Shown here piece after piece: positions 6,315 to 14,637 of a DNA stretch of 64,000 bases (its first letter is position 1; each line of letters starts with the position of its first letter). Position numbers and translations under genes: made by a program. Origin of the DNA: an uncultured Bacteroidota bacterium (lineage in GTDB: Bacteria; Bacteroidota; Bacteroidia; Chitinophagales; Chitinophagaceae); NCBI GenBank assembly GCA_903837525.1, contig CAILUU010000014.1, positions 35,654 through 99,653 of the forward strand, given 5' to 3'. The notes under the pieces are model-generated. The model was not told where the DNA came from and made no database searches. It saw nothing but the letters and a program-made list of their open reading frames with translations.

Positions 6315-8108
6315 ATGAGCACGCCAACATCAACAATTTCGCCCCTTAAAGGAGGCGAATGGCTAATTAAAGAAAGCAATGCTTTTGAAACCTTTACACC
6401 AGAAGACTTTAATGAAGAGCAAATAATGGTGAAAGACATGTGTATCCAATTTTTAAATACAGAGGTTTTACCCATAAGCGACCGTATTGATAAAATGGAA
6501 CCAGGCCTTGTTGCAGGCCTTATGGAAAAAGCTGGAGAGCAAGGTTTGCTAGGCTCTAGTATTCCTGAAAGTTTTGGTGGGCTAGGTAAAGATTTTATTA
6601 CCAGTACATTGGTAAACGAAGGATTAGGCGGCGGCTACAGTTTTAGTGTGGCTATTGCAGCACATACAGGTATTGGCACATTGCCTATTTTATATTTTGG
6701 TACAGATGCTCAAAAAGAAAAATATATTCCAAAATTAGCAGGTGGCCAATGGAAAGGTGCTTACGGACTAACGGAGCCGAATAGTGGTAGCGATGCGTTG
6801 GGAGCAAAAACTACTGCAAAACTTAGTGAGGATGGAAAGTATTATAGTTTAAACGGCCAAAAATGTTGGATTACCAATGGCGGATTTGCCGATGTGTTTA
6901 CTGTATTTGCAAAAATAGATGGCGATAAATTCAGTTGTTTTATAGTTGAAAAAGGTACCGAAGGGTTTACACAAGGGCCAGAGGAGCATAAAATGGGGAT
7001 TAAAGGAAGTAGTACAGTACAATTGTATTTTCAAGATTGTAAAGTACCTGCCGAAAACTTATTAGGCGAAGTTGGTAAAGGACATATTATTGCATTCAAT
7101 ATTTTAAACATAGGCAGATTAAAATTATGTGCTGCAGCATTAGGCGGTGCAAAAATGGCGTTGAACGAAACAGTAAAATATGCCATTGCAAGGGAACAAT
7201 TTAAAACATCTATTGCCAATTTTGGGGCAATAAAGTATAAGTTAGCCGAAATGGCAACAAGAATTTTTGTTAGCGAAAGTGCCTTGTACCGCACTGCAAA
7301 ATGGATTGATGATAAAGAAATAGAATTACAAAATGCTGGCAAACCTTTTAACGAAGCGTTGTTAGGTGCAGCAGAAGAATATGCAGTTGAATGTGCTATT
7401 TTAAAAGTACATGGTAGTGAGGTATTAGATTATGTGGTTGATGAAGGTTTACAAGTACATGGTGGCAATGGTTTTAGCGATGAGTACGAAATTAGTAGAG
7501 CGTATAGAGATAGCCGTATAAACCGTATTTACGAAGGAACAAACGAAATTAATCGCTTACTTACTGTAGATATGATTTTAAAAAGAGCAATGAAAGGTAA
7601 GTTAGATTTAATGGGCCCAGCAATGGCAGTTAGCAAAGAATTAATGAGCATACCAGAATTTGGTAATGATGATGAAACACCTTTTGCTAAAGAACGAAAA
7701 GCGGTAGTTAATATGAAAAAATGTATTTTAATGGTTGCCGGTGCTGCGGTGCAAAAATTAATGATGACGTTAGATAAAGAGCAAGAAATATTAATGAACA
7801 TAGCCGATATGGCCATTGAAACTTTTGAAGTAGAGAGCACCTTATTACGTGTAGTGAAAATGGTAGATAAAACTGGCGAAGCTAACTGTTTACAAGAGTT
7901 AGATATGATGAGGGTTTATTTATCTGATGCAATGGATAGGGTAAATAAATTTGCTAAAGATGCTATTAATAGTTTTGCAAGTGGCGATGAGCAACGTATG
8001 ATGCTTTTAGGGTTAAAGCGCTTTACAAAAATTGAACCATTTAATGTAAAAGATGCAAGGCGACGAGTAGCAGATAAAATGATTGAAGGAGGGAGGTATT
8101 GTTGGTAA
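6315..8108 (+). CDS. Acyl-CoA dehydrogenase (long, VLCAD-like)
   Basis: A 597-residue FAD enzyme for the first step of fatty-acid beta-oxidation. The N-terminal helical domain is followed by YGLTEPNSGSDALGAKTTA and WITNGG in the flavin-binding beta domain, then the C-terminal helical domain. The signature YEGTNEINRLL places the likely catalytic Glu at residue 407. About 170 residues extend beyond this, as in very-long-chain types (VLCAD/ACAD9 like). It is co-transcribed with marR. The start is well placed, but the first residues contain ISPLKGGEW over a palindrome at 6338-6359; KGGEW-type sequence is common in orthologues, so that palindrome may be native. Confidence 0.93.
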   Translation: MSTPTSTISPLKGGEWLIKESNAFETFTPEDFNEEQIMVKDMCIQFLNTEVLPISDRIDKMEPGLVAGLMEKAGEQGLLGSSIPESFGGLGKDFITSTLVNEGLGGGYSFSVAIAAHTGIGTLPILYFGTDAQKEKYIPKLAGGQWKGAYGLTEPNSGSDALGAKTTAKLSEDGKYYSLNGQKCWITNGGFADVFTVFAKIDGDKFSCFIVEKGTEGFTQGPEEHKMGIKGSSTVQLYFQDCKVPAENLLGEVGKGHIIAFNILNIGRLKLCAAALGGAKMALNETVKYAIAREQFKTSIANFGAIKYKLAEMATRIFVSESALYRTAKWIDDKEIELQNAGKPFNEALLGAAEEYAVECAILKVHGSEVLDYVVDEGLQVHGGNGFSDEYEISRAYRDSRINRIYEGTNEINRLLTVDMILKRAMKGKLDLMGPAMAVSKELMSIPEFGNDDETPFAKERKAVVNMKKCILMVAGAAVQKLMMTLDKEQEILMNIADMAIETFEVESTLLRVVKMVDKTGEANCLQELDMMRVYLSDAMDRVNKFAKDAINSFASGDEQRMMLLGLKRFTKIEPFNVKDARRRVADKMIEGGRYCW

Positions 8109-8379
8109 GGATTTCATTATTCATAGTTTAAACAAATCTAAAAAAATGCAAAAAAGAATTTACTATTAATCCTGTCTTTAATTCTTTTTCTAGATGTAAT
8201 CCTTCCAAAAATCAATACAAAAAACCAATTACAAAAGCCGTTTCTTTTTTATATTTTTTATTAAAATGATTCATAGTTGCAAATACTATAATCAACCTAA
8301 ATTAAAACAGTTTTGTTAATAAAGATAGAAATATAGAAAAGCGTACATTATTTTGTAATTTTACCACACAATATTTTTT

Positions 8380-9414
8380 ATGGCAGAAACACTAACAACA
8401 CCAGTACCCCTTACCGCAAAAGATTTTACCACCGATCAAGAGGTTAGATGGTGCCCAGGCTGCGGCGATTATTCTATTTTAGCACAAGTGCAAAAGATAA
8501 TGCCAACGCTTGGCATACCTAAAGAAAATATTGTAATTGTAAGTGGTATAGGCTGTAGTAGTCGCTTTCCGTATTATATGAATACCTACGGAATGCATAG
8601 CATACATGGTAGAGCAACCGCAGTTGCTAGTGGTTTAAAAGCCGCAAGGCCCGAGCTTAGTGTGTGGGTAGTAACGGGAGATGGTGATAGTTTAAGTATT
8701 GGCGGTAACCACACCATTCATTTGCTTCGTAGAAATTTTGATATAAACATTCTATTATTCAACAACCAAATTTACGGATTAACAAAAGGGCAATATTCTC
8801 CTACATCGGAAGAAAATAAAATTACTAAATCAACACCATTTGGCAGTATTGATCATCCATTTAACCCTTTAGCCTTAGCTATGGGTGCCGATGCTAGTTT
8901 TATTGCCCGTACAATGGATAGAGACCCTAAACATATACAAGCTATGTTGCTCCGCAGCCAAGCACATAAAGGAGCATCGTTTTTAGAAATTTATCAAAAC
9001 TGTAATATTTTTAACGATGGAGCTTTTGAAATATTTACTGAAAAAAGCAGCAAGGCAGATGAGGTTTTATTTTTAGAACAAGGCAAACCATTAGTTTTTG
9101 GCGCAACTAATAATAAAGGTATTAAGCTAGATGGGTTTAAACCCGTACTTGTAAACTTAGAGGAAGGTGCAAGCACCGATGATTTATGGATACATGATGA
9201 AAGAGATTTTTATAAAGCACAGATACTTATTCGCATGTTCGACGATCCAAAACTTGCTGGGCATTTACCACGGCCATTTGGAGTTTTTTACGAAACCGAA
9301 AGAGCTTGTTACGAAGATAGTATGCAATTACAAATAGAAGACATTATTGCTAAAAAAGGCAAAGGCGATTTGGATAAGTTGTTGAGAGGAAATGAAACTT
9401 GGACGATTAGCTAA
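8380..9414 (+). CDS. korB: 2-oxoacid:ferredoxin oxidoreductase, beta subunit
   Basis: A 344-residue TPP-binding subunit. CPGCGDY at 25-31, GIGCSSR at 57-63, HGRATAVASGLK at 76-87 and the TPP/metal motif GDGDSLSIGGNH at 100-111 are followed by NNQIYGLTKGQYSPTS. This matches KorB, which with KorA decarboxylates 2-oxoglutarate (or a related 2-oxoacid) to acyl-CoA and reduced ferredoxin. In most Bacteroidota korA lies directly upstream; here the upstream gene is an acyl-CoA dehydrogenase 271 bases away and no alpha subunit is in the window. The C-terminal half is longer than the archaeal subunits but normal for this phylum. Confidence 0.9.
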   Translation: MAETLTTPVPLTAKDFTTDQEVRWCPGCGDYSILAQVQKIMPTLGIPKENIVIVSGIGCSSRFPYYMNTYGMHSIHGRATAVASGLKAARPELSVWVVTGDGDSLSIGGNHTIHLLRRNFDINILLFNNQIYGLTKGQYSPTSEENKITKSTPFGSIDHPFNPLALAMGADASFIARTMDRDPKHIQAMLLRSQAHKGASFLEIYQNCNIFNDGAFEIFTEKSSKADEVLFLEQGKPLVFGATNNKGIKLDGFKPVLVNLEEGASTDDLWIHDERDFYKAQILIRMFDDPKLAGHLPRPFGVFYETERACYEDSMQLQIEDIIAKKGKGDLDKLLRGNETWTIS

Positions 9415-9438
9415 AACTTGTATTTCACTTATTTTTAC

Positions 9439-9471
9439 GAATTACACGAATTAAATCAATTGGTGTAATTC
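9439..9471. terminator. Hairpin between convergent korB and asd
   Basis: GAATTACAC (9439-9447) and GTGTAATTC (9463-9471) form a perfect 9-bp stem between two convergent genes. The T- and A-rich flanks allow a bidirectional terminator role. The T-run is short, so the call is tentative. Confidence 0.4.
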
Positions 9472-9491
9472 ATTTTAATTGGTGTACTATA

Positions 9492-10481
9492 TTATAACAA
9501 GCTCTTCTCCACTAAATACTCCGCAATTTGCACCGCATTAGTTGCAGCGCCTTTACGTAAATTATCGCTTACAATCCAGCAGTTTAGGGTGTTTGCTTGT
9601 GTTTCATCTCTACGAAGGCGTCCAACAAATGTTTCATCTTTATCGTAAGCAGTTAGGGGCATGGGGTAAATAAAATTAGCAACGTCATCTTTTACAACAA
9701 CTCCAGCAGCATTGCTTAAAAGTGTTTTAACTTCCGTTAAATCAAAATCATTTTCAAATTCAATATTTACACTTTCGCTGTGGCCACCCATAGTTGGTAT
9801 GCGTACACAGGTAGCTGTTACTTGTATGTTATCATCACCCATTATTTTTTTAGTTTCGTTGGTCATTTTCATTTCTTCTTTGGTATACCCATTCTCTAAA
9901 AAAACATCTATTTGTGGTATCGCATTCATATCAATAGGGTATTTGTACGCCATTTCTCCCTCAATACCTTTACGCTCATTCATTAGTTGTGTAACGGCTT
10001 TTACACCAGTACCTGTAACGCTCTGGTAAGTGCTTACCACTACTCTTTTAATTTTATATTTATCATGTAATGGTTTTAAAACTACCACCATTTGTATAGT
10101 GCTGCAGTTTGGATTAGCAATAATTTTATCGGTATTGGTTAGTACAGTAGCATTAACTTCTGGTACAATTAATTTTTTTGTAGCATCCATTCGCCATGCA
10201 CTACTATTATCAATTACAGTAATGCCAGCAGATGCAAATTTTGGCGCCCACTCCAAACTAGTGCCACCACCAGCACTAAAAATAGCAATAGCTGGTTTAG
10301 CATCAATAGCATCTTGCATACTAACTATACTATATCTATTGCCCTTAAATTCTATTTGTTTACCAATCGATTTTTCCGATGCTACAGCTATTAATTCCGT
10401 TACCGGAAAATTACGCTCTGCCAAAACTTGCAACATTTTTGTGCCTACTAAACCTGTGGCACCTACTACCGCTACTTTCAT
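9492..10481 (-). CDS. asd: Aspartate-semialdehyde dehydrogenase
   Basis: A 329-residue NADP-dependent enzyme that reduces aspartyl phosphate to aspartate semialdehyde, the branch point to lysine, threonine, methionine and diaminopimelate. The Rossmann motif VAVVGATGLVGTKML is at 3-17. The catalytic Cys is C126 in ANPNCSTIQ, and KGAATNAVQIAEYL closes the protein with the cofactor-binding Asn. The length is typical. The gene is alone on its strand, convergent with korB and divergent from the lamin-tail gene. Confidence 0.96.
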   Translation of the reverse strand: MKVAVVGATGLVGTKMLQVLAERNFPVTELIAVASEKSIGKQIEFKGNRYSIVSMQDAIDAKPAIAIFSAGGGTSLEWAPKFASAGITVIDNSSAWRMDATKKLIVPEVNATVLTNTDKIIANPNCSTIQMVVVLKPLHDKYKIKRVVVSTYQSVTGTGVKAVTQLMNERKGIEGEMAYKYPIDMNAIPQIDVFLENGYTKEEMKMTNETKKIMGDDNIQVTATCVRIPTMGGHSESVNIEFENDFDLTEVKTLLSNAAGVVVKDDVANFIYPMPLTAYDKDETFVGRLRRDETQANTLNCWIVSDNLRKGAATNAVQIAEYLVEKSLL

Positions 10482-10611
10482 GTAAATTATCTTTTTGCAA
10501 AGAAAATGTTTATCTCTTAAATATTATCTAATTTTTATTAATTAGTGAAATTCGTAAAAATTAGTGGAATAAGCATCTAAAATTTGTATCTTTAAAACAC
10601 ACATTTGTTAT

Positions 10612-12417
10612 ATGAAAAAAGTTATACTTCTTATCTACATCATTTGCTTTGCTAACTTATTTACGAAAGCTCAGTTTACCGAAAGCTTTACCGATGGCGA
10701 TATTACAACTAGTCCTGCTTGGAGTGGAGGCTTGACAGATTTTACAGTTAATCCTGCTTTTCAATTACAAAGTAATAATAGCATAGTAAATAGTACATAT
10801 TATTTAAGCACAGCAAGTACTTTGGCAACAACTGCCCAATGGGAGTTTTATCATCAAATAAGCTTTAACCCATCTAGTGCAAATTATACCGATGTTTTTT
10901 TAACAGCAAGTGCAAGCGATTTAACAGCAACAACAACAAATGGTTATTTTGTACGCATTGGTAATACCGCCGATGAAATTGCTTTATATAGAAAAGATGG
11001 CGCAGTAGTTACAAAAATTATTGACGGAGTTGATGGCACGCTAAATACTAGTAATAATATAATGAAAATTAAAGTGGTGCGTAATGCTGCTAATCAATTT
11101 ACATTAAACAGAGATTTAACCGGCACTGGTAATAGTTATTTTACCGAAGGTGTAGTTACAGATGTTACGTATACTACATCAGCTTTTTTTGGTATTTTAA
11201 TAAAGCAAAGTACAGCAAGTTTTTTTCAGCGTCATTTTTTTGATGATATTACGGTACAAGTTTTTGTACCAGATGTAACTGCACCAGCTCTTATAAGTGC
11301 AACAGCACTAACCTCTAGTACGTTAGATGTATTGTTTAATGAAGCTGTAGATATAGCCACTAGCCAAGCTATGGCAAACTATGTTGTAAATAATAGTGTA
11401 GGATCTCCCCTAACGGCAATAAGAGATGCTACTAACTTAGCTTTAGTGCACTTAACATTTGCAAGCAACTTTCCGCTACGTACTAATTTGCAATTAACGG
11501 TAAATGGGGTAAGAGATTTATCTGCCAATGCAATTAGCAATGCAACTACTACATTTACCTTTTTTGTAGTACAACAAAAAGATATTGTACTAAATGAAAT
11601 TTTATTTAACCCTACGCCTACAAGTACCGACTATGTGGAGCTTTATAATAACACCAATTTTACAATAGATTTAAAAAATATAAAAATTGCGAATAGAAAT
11701 ACGGCAGGGCAAGTTAGTAGCATAAAAACATTAACAACCAATAGTTATTTTTTAGCTCCACAACGTTTTGTGGTTATTACCGAAGACTCTGCTTTAGTAA
11801 AAGCAAACTACATTGTACAAAATTTAAATGCATTTATAATAGTGCCAACCATGCCTTCTTTTAATGATGATAAAAGCAGTGTACTCATTTTAAATGCACA
11901 GGGCGTTGTTGTAGATGAATTAAAATACGATGAAAAATGGCATTTTAGTTTAATAACAAATAGAGAGGGGGTGGCATTAGAACGAATAGATTACAATGCC
12001 CCAACACAAAGCCAAGAAAACTGGCATAGTGCCTCCACCAGCGTAGGTTATGGCACACCAACCTATAAAAATAGTCAATACAAAATTAACGATCAACTAC
12101 AAGGCGAAATAACAACAACACCCGAAATTGTTAGTCCAGATAATGATGGTATGGATGATTTTGCTACAGTAAATTATAGTTTTCCGCAACCTGGGTATGT
12201 AGCTAATATTACCATTTTTGATGCCGCAGGTAGAGTGGTAAGAAACCTACAACGTAATGCGTTGTGTGGCATAAGAGGTAGCTTTAGATGGGATGGGTTG
12301 GGCGAAAAAAATCAGCAAATAGCCACCGGTATTTATATAATTTATACCGAGGTATTTAATTTAGATGGTAAGAAAAAAAGGTTTAAGAATACAATGGTAG
12401 TAGCAAGGAGAAAATAA
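10612..12417 (+). CDS. Secreted lamin-tail domain protein with C-terminal FlgD-like Ig fold
   Basis: A 601-residue exported protein. Residues 1-20 (KKVILLIYIICFANLFTKAQ) are a signal peptide ending before QFTES. Domain order: a concanavalin-like beta region (25-220), an SbsA-type Ig domain (VTAPALISATALTSSTLDVLFNEAV), a lamin-tail domain starting KDIVLNEILFNPTPTSTDYVELYN near residue 325, and a C-terminal FlgD/CHU_C-like beta domain (PDNDGMDDFATVNY, ITIFDAAGRVV, GIYIIYTEVF). Such proteins are probably cell-surface or secreted and may bind DNA or polysaccharide; the function is not known. No type IX sorting tail of the usual kind is obvious, though the last domain has a similar fold. Confidence 0.8.
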   Translation: MKKVILLIYIICFANLFTKAQFTESFTDGDITTSPAWSGGLTDFTVNPAFQLQSNNSIVNSTYYLSTASTLATTAQWEFYHQISFNPSSANYTDVFLTASASDLTATTTNGYFVRIGNTADEIALYRKDGAVVTKIIDGVDGTLNTSNNIMKIKVVRNAANQFTLNRDLTGTGNSYFTEGVVTDVTYTTSAFFGILIKQSTASFFQRHFFDDITVQVFVPDVTAPALISATALTSSTLDVLFNEAVDIATSQAMANYVVNNSVGSPLTAIRDATNLALVHLTFASNFPLRTNLQLTVNGVRDLSANAISNATTTFTFFVVQQKDIVLNEILFNPTPTSTDYVELYNNTNFTIDLKNIKIANRNTAGQVSSIKTLTTNSYFLAPQRFVVITEDSALVKANYIVQNLNAFIIVPTMPSFNDDKSSVLILNAQGVVVDELKYDEKWHFSLITNREGVALERIDYNAPTQSQENWHSASTSVGYGTPTYKNSQYKINDQLQGEITTTPEIVSPDNDGMDDFATVNYSFPQPGYVANITIFDAAGRVVRNLQRNALCGIRGSFRWDGLGEKNQQIATGIYIIYTEVFNLDGKKKRFKNTMVVARRK

Positions 12418-12465
12418 AGGAAATTAAAAAAGTATTAAAATATAAGTTTGTAAAACCATATGCAT

Positions 12466-12542
12466 CCACAGTCCCGGTTAGTGGCACACGAAACGGAAAA
12501 AGAAAAAATATTGTTTCGTCTGCCACGAACCAAGGCGACGGG
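12466..12542. repeat. REP-like palindromic repeat, copy 1
   Basis: GTGGCACACGAAAC (12481-12494) and GTTTCGTCTGCCAC (12513-12526) form near-perfect arms, with GGTTA before the left arm and GAACC after the right arm extending the stem. The conserved flanks are CCACAG on the left and CAAGGCG on the right. Two sister copies lie at 13104 and 14154. This copy has one mismatch in the right arm (C for G). Confidence 0.85.
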
Positions 12543-12622
12543 GTTGATATTTTTACCGTTCTAATAAATGCCATGCTATTTTTTTATAATTTTAAGTATT
12601 GATAACTAAGCCAAATGTAAAA

Positions 12623-13072
12623 ATGAACCAACTCAACCGCTTTGAGGATGAAAACCTAGTAATGGCTGATTTCTTTAACGAAGTGTTGGTGGCCTGCCCA
12701 TCTTGTGCTAAAAAAGCTATTGCCAAAGTAACTTTTGAAGCAAAAAAAGTTCGGTTGTTTTGTTTGCATTGCGGCCACAATAAAGAGGTTACTGCGGAAT
12801 TTGATAAGCATAGGTTACTAATAAAAAAACCTGCAAATCAATTTTTTGATGTTGAACTTTGGCTAAAGGCCGATTTTAAAAACGAACAGTTTTGGGCTTA
12901 TAACGATGAGCATCTGAATTACTTAGAGCGTTATATTAGTGCCACTTTGAGAGGACACAAAGAACGAACGCATTTTACATTGTTAGAAAAACTACCTAAG
13001 TTTTACCATGAGGCAAAAAACAGGGAAGCACTATTAAAAATTATTGCAAAACTGAAAAGCAAATTAGGGTAA
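12623..13072 (+). CDS. Zinc-ribbon protein of unknown function
   Basis: A protein of 149 residues from the ATG at 12623; a TTG start at 12599 would add eight residues. It has two CxxC pairs, CPSC and CLHC, 20 or so residues apart, forming a zinc ribbon in the first third. The rest is charged, with WLKADFKNEQFWAYNDEHLNYLERYI and a helical C-terminus. Proteins of this type are found in many Bacteroidota without a known function; regulation through DNA or protein binding is possible. It lies between copies 1 and 2 of the palindromic repeat. Confidence 0.7.
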   Translation: MNQLNRFEDENLVMADFFNEVLVACPSCAKKAIAKVTFEAKKVRLFCLHCGHNKEVTAEFDKHRLLIKKPANQFFDVELWLKADFKNEQFWAYNDEHLNYLERYISATLRGHKERTHFTLLEKLPKFYHEAKNREALLKIIAKLKSKLG

Positions 13073-13103
13073 ACAGAAAATATCTAAGGCTTGGATTTCG
13101 TAT

Positions 13104-13172
13104 CCACAGCCTCGGTTAGTGGCACACGAAACGGGGAAAAAAATTGTTTCGTGTGCCACGAAGCAAGGCGGC
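13104..13172. repeat. REP-like palindromic repeat, copy 2
   Basis: Left arm GGTTAGTGGCACACGAAAC (13114-13132) and right arm GTTTCGTGTGCCACGAAGC (13146-13164) with a 13-nt A-rich loop. The flanks CCACAG and CAAGGCGGCG repeat those of the other copies. Arms of 14 bases pair perfectly; the outer four bases pair with one change. Confidence 0.9.
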
Positions 13173-13242
13173 GTAGTAGCGCCCATTAAAAATATTTTTT
13201 AGAAAAAAATTGTATACATTAATGAAAATTAAAAAATAAAGT

Positions 13243-14070
13243 ATGAAAAATTTATTCTTTTTTGTGATTCTGTTATTATCCGCCACGGCCCATGCCCAAG
13301 TTGGCATTGGTACTACCACACCGGCTGCATCTGCACAATTAGATGTAAGCAGCACTACCAAGGGGTTTTTACCACCAAGGATGACCACTACCCAAAGAGA
13401 TGCCATTAGCTCCCCTGCCACAGGATTGGTAATCTTTAATAGCACTACCAATGGTTTAGAGTTTAAATCTAGTACAGGTTGGGTATTGCTTTCAGCAGCA
13501 ACTACTGTAAGTTATCCTAGTGTTTTAATAGGTACACAATATTGGATGGACAAAAACTTAGAGTTAACCACCTATCGCAATGGCGATTTAATTCCATATG
13601 TAACTGACCCCACAGCATGGGCCTCATTAACTACAGGTGCATGGTGTTATTATGGTAACGATCCATCAAGTGGATACGGTAAGCTATATAACTGGTATGC
13701 AGTGAATGATTCAAGGGGATTAGCACCGCAAGGCTGGCATATACCCACAGATGCTGAATGGACGACTCTAAGTACTTTATTGGGTGGCACATCAGCAGCA
13801 GGCGGCAAGATGAAGACTACCGGCACCACACGTTGGACAAGCCCTAATACAGGCGCTACTAACGAGAGTGGTTTTGCAGGTCTTCCGGGCGGCAACCGCA
13901 CCAACAATGGTACATTCTACGACATTGGCGACTACGGTAACTGGTGGAGTTCTACGGAGCACAATACGGACAATGCCTGGTTCCGCTACCTGGATTACGG
14001 CATTGGCATTGTATACCCATTCAACACCAATAAGGGATATGGGTTCTCTGTCCGTTGCCTCAGGGATTAA
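13243..14070 (+). CDS. FISUMP-domain (major paralogous domain) secreted protein
   Basis: A 275-residue exported protein. Residues 1-18 are a signal peptide (MKNLFFFVILLLSATAHA). A trimer-like QVGIGTTTPAASAQLDVSS stretch and LPPRMTTTQRDAI follow, as in tail-fibre and surface proteins. From residue about 87 it has the FISUMP fold: IGTQYWMDKNL, YGKLYNWYAVND, GWHIPTDAEWTTL, ESGFAGLPGGNR, YGNWWSSTEH and a final GFSVRCLRD. This fold is related to the sulfatase-modifying/C-type-lectin group. From about 13700 the DNA is clearly richer in G and C than the first half and uses codons such as AAC, GGC and TAC that are rare nearby, which points to a mosaic or imported 3' half. Palindromic repeats flank the gene. 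Confidence 0.85.
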   Translation: MKNLFFFVILLLSATAHAQVGIGTTTPAASAQLDVSSTTKGFLPPRMTTTQRDAISSPATGLVIFNSTTNGLEFKSSTGWVLLSAATTVSYPSVLIGTQYWMDKNLELTTYRNGDLIPYVTDPTAWASLTTGAWCYYGNDPSSGYGKLYNWYAVNDSRGLAPQGWHIPTDAEWTTLSTLLGGTSAAGGKMKTTGTTRWTSPNTGATNESGFAGLPGGNRTNNGTFYDIGDYGNWWSSTEHNTDNAWFRYLDYGIGIVYPFNTNKGYGFSVRCLRD

Positions 14071-14091
14071 TTTATTTGATTCATTTGACAA

Positions 14092-14119
14092 TTTGACCAT
14101 TTACCGCAAAGCGGTCAAA
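14092..14119 (+). other. Hairpin just after the FISUMP gene
   Basis: TTTGACC (14092-14098) and GGTCAAA (14113-14119) form a 7-bp stem, 21 bases after the stop codon. It is followed by an A-run, not a T-run, so it is a poor terminator for the upstream gene. It could be an RNA processing signal or part of the repeat-rich spacer. Confidence 0.35.
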
Positions 14120-14153
14120 AAAACTTTAAATTTTGGCATTATTTAACGACTTA

Positions 14154-14228
14154 CCACAGCCCCGGTTAGTGGCACACGAAACGGGAAAAGAAAAAAAATT
14201 GTTTCGTGTGCCACGAACCAAGGCGGCC
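14154..14228. repeat. REP-like palindromic repeat, copy 3
   Basis: Left arm GGTTAGTGGCACACGAAAC (14164-14182) and right arm GTTTCGTGTGCCACGAACC (14201-14219), separated by 18 nt of A-rich loop. This is the best-preserved copy: 19 positions per arm with one central mismatch. Flanks CCACAGCCCC and AAGGCGGCC match the other two copies. Confidence 0.9.
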
Positions 14229-14251
14229 GAGATGAACTTTGACAAATTTTT

Positions 14252-14551
14252 TTAAGGCGATAGATCATTTGCCGTGATTTTGTTTATATCATCATCAACA
14301 TTATCAGGTATTTTATCTAACTGATGTTTGATGATGAAATAACCGCCAATGGCACCGGCTATTCCCATTAACATGATGCTGATAATATTGGTTTTGTCAA
14401 AAATAGCGAACCCCACGATGACTCCAATGATCTCACCACCTATCCAGCTTAACACAGTATACAATATCCAGGTATTTCTTTTTAAACTTTTTTTCTTTGC
14501 CATCTTTCCGATCTTAATGGAGAGAAAAACAAGTATTATTATCTCTATCAT
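14252..14551 (-). CDS. Small membrane protein of unknown function
   Basis: A 99-residue protein with hydrophobic segments at about 2-12, 28-50 (WILYTVLSWIGGEIIGVIVGF) and 55-75 (IISIMLMGIAGAIGGYFII), separated by a basic loop KMAKKKSLKRN, and an acidic C-terminus. This suggests a three-helix inner-membrane protein. I do not recognise the family. The gene is downstream of the PfkB gene but separated by two hairpins, so it is probably a separate unit. Confidence 0.6.
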   Translation of the reverse strand: MIEIIILVFLSIKIGKMAKKKSLKRNTWILYTVLSWIGGEIIGVIVGFAIFDKTNIISIMLMGIAGAIGGYFIIKHQLDKIPDNVDDDINKITANDLSP

Positions 14552-14586
14552 GCAAAATAAAGTTTAGTTTTAAAAATGATAAATGT

Positions 14587-14632
14587 TTGAGACAAAGTCT
14601 CAAAACCAAAGCATCCTCGTCAGAGACGAGGA
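14587..14632. repeat. Two adjacent short palindromes
   Basis: TTTGAGAC-AAA-GTCTCAAA (14587-14605) and CCTCGTC-AGA-GACGAGG (14616-14632) lie side by side in the gap after the PfkB gene. Both are perfect hairpins with 3-nt loops but without a T-run. The pair resembles the short interspersed palindromes found in many Bacteroidota spacers. It may also stop transcription of the kinase gene. Confidence 0.5.
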
Positions 14633-14637
14633 CTAGG

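Noticed and set aside
6338..6359. Palindromic insert in the acyl-CoA dehydrogenase
   Set aside because: TTCGCC...GGCGAA looks like an insert, but KGGEW-type residues are common at this place in orthologues, so it may be native sequence.
13700..14070. Diversity-generating retroelement variable region
   Set aside because: No reverse transcriptase, accessory gene or template repeat was seen; kept only as a possibility in the finding on mosaicism.
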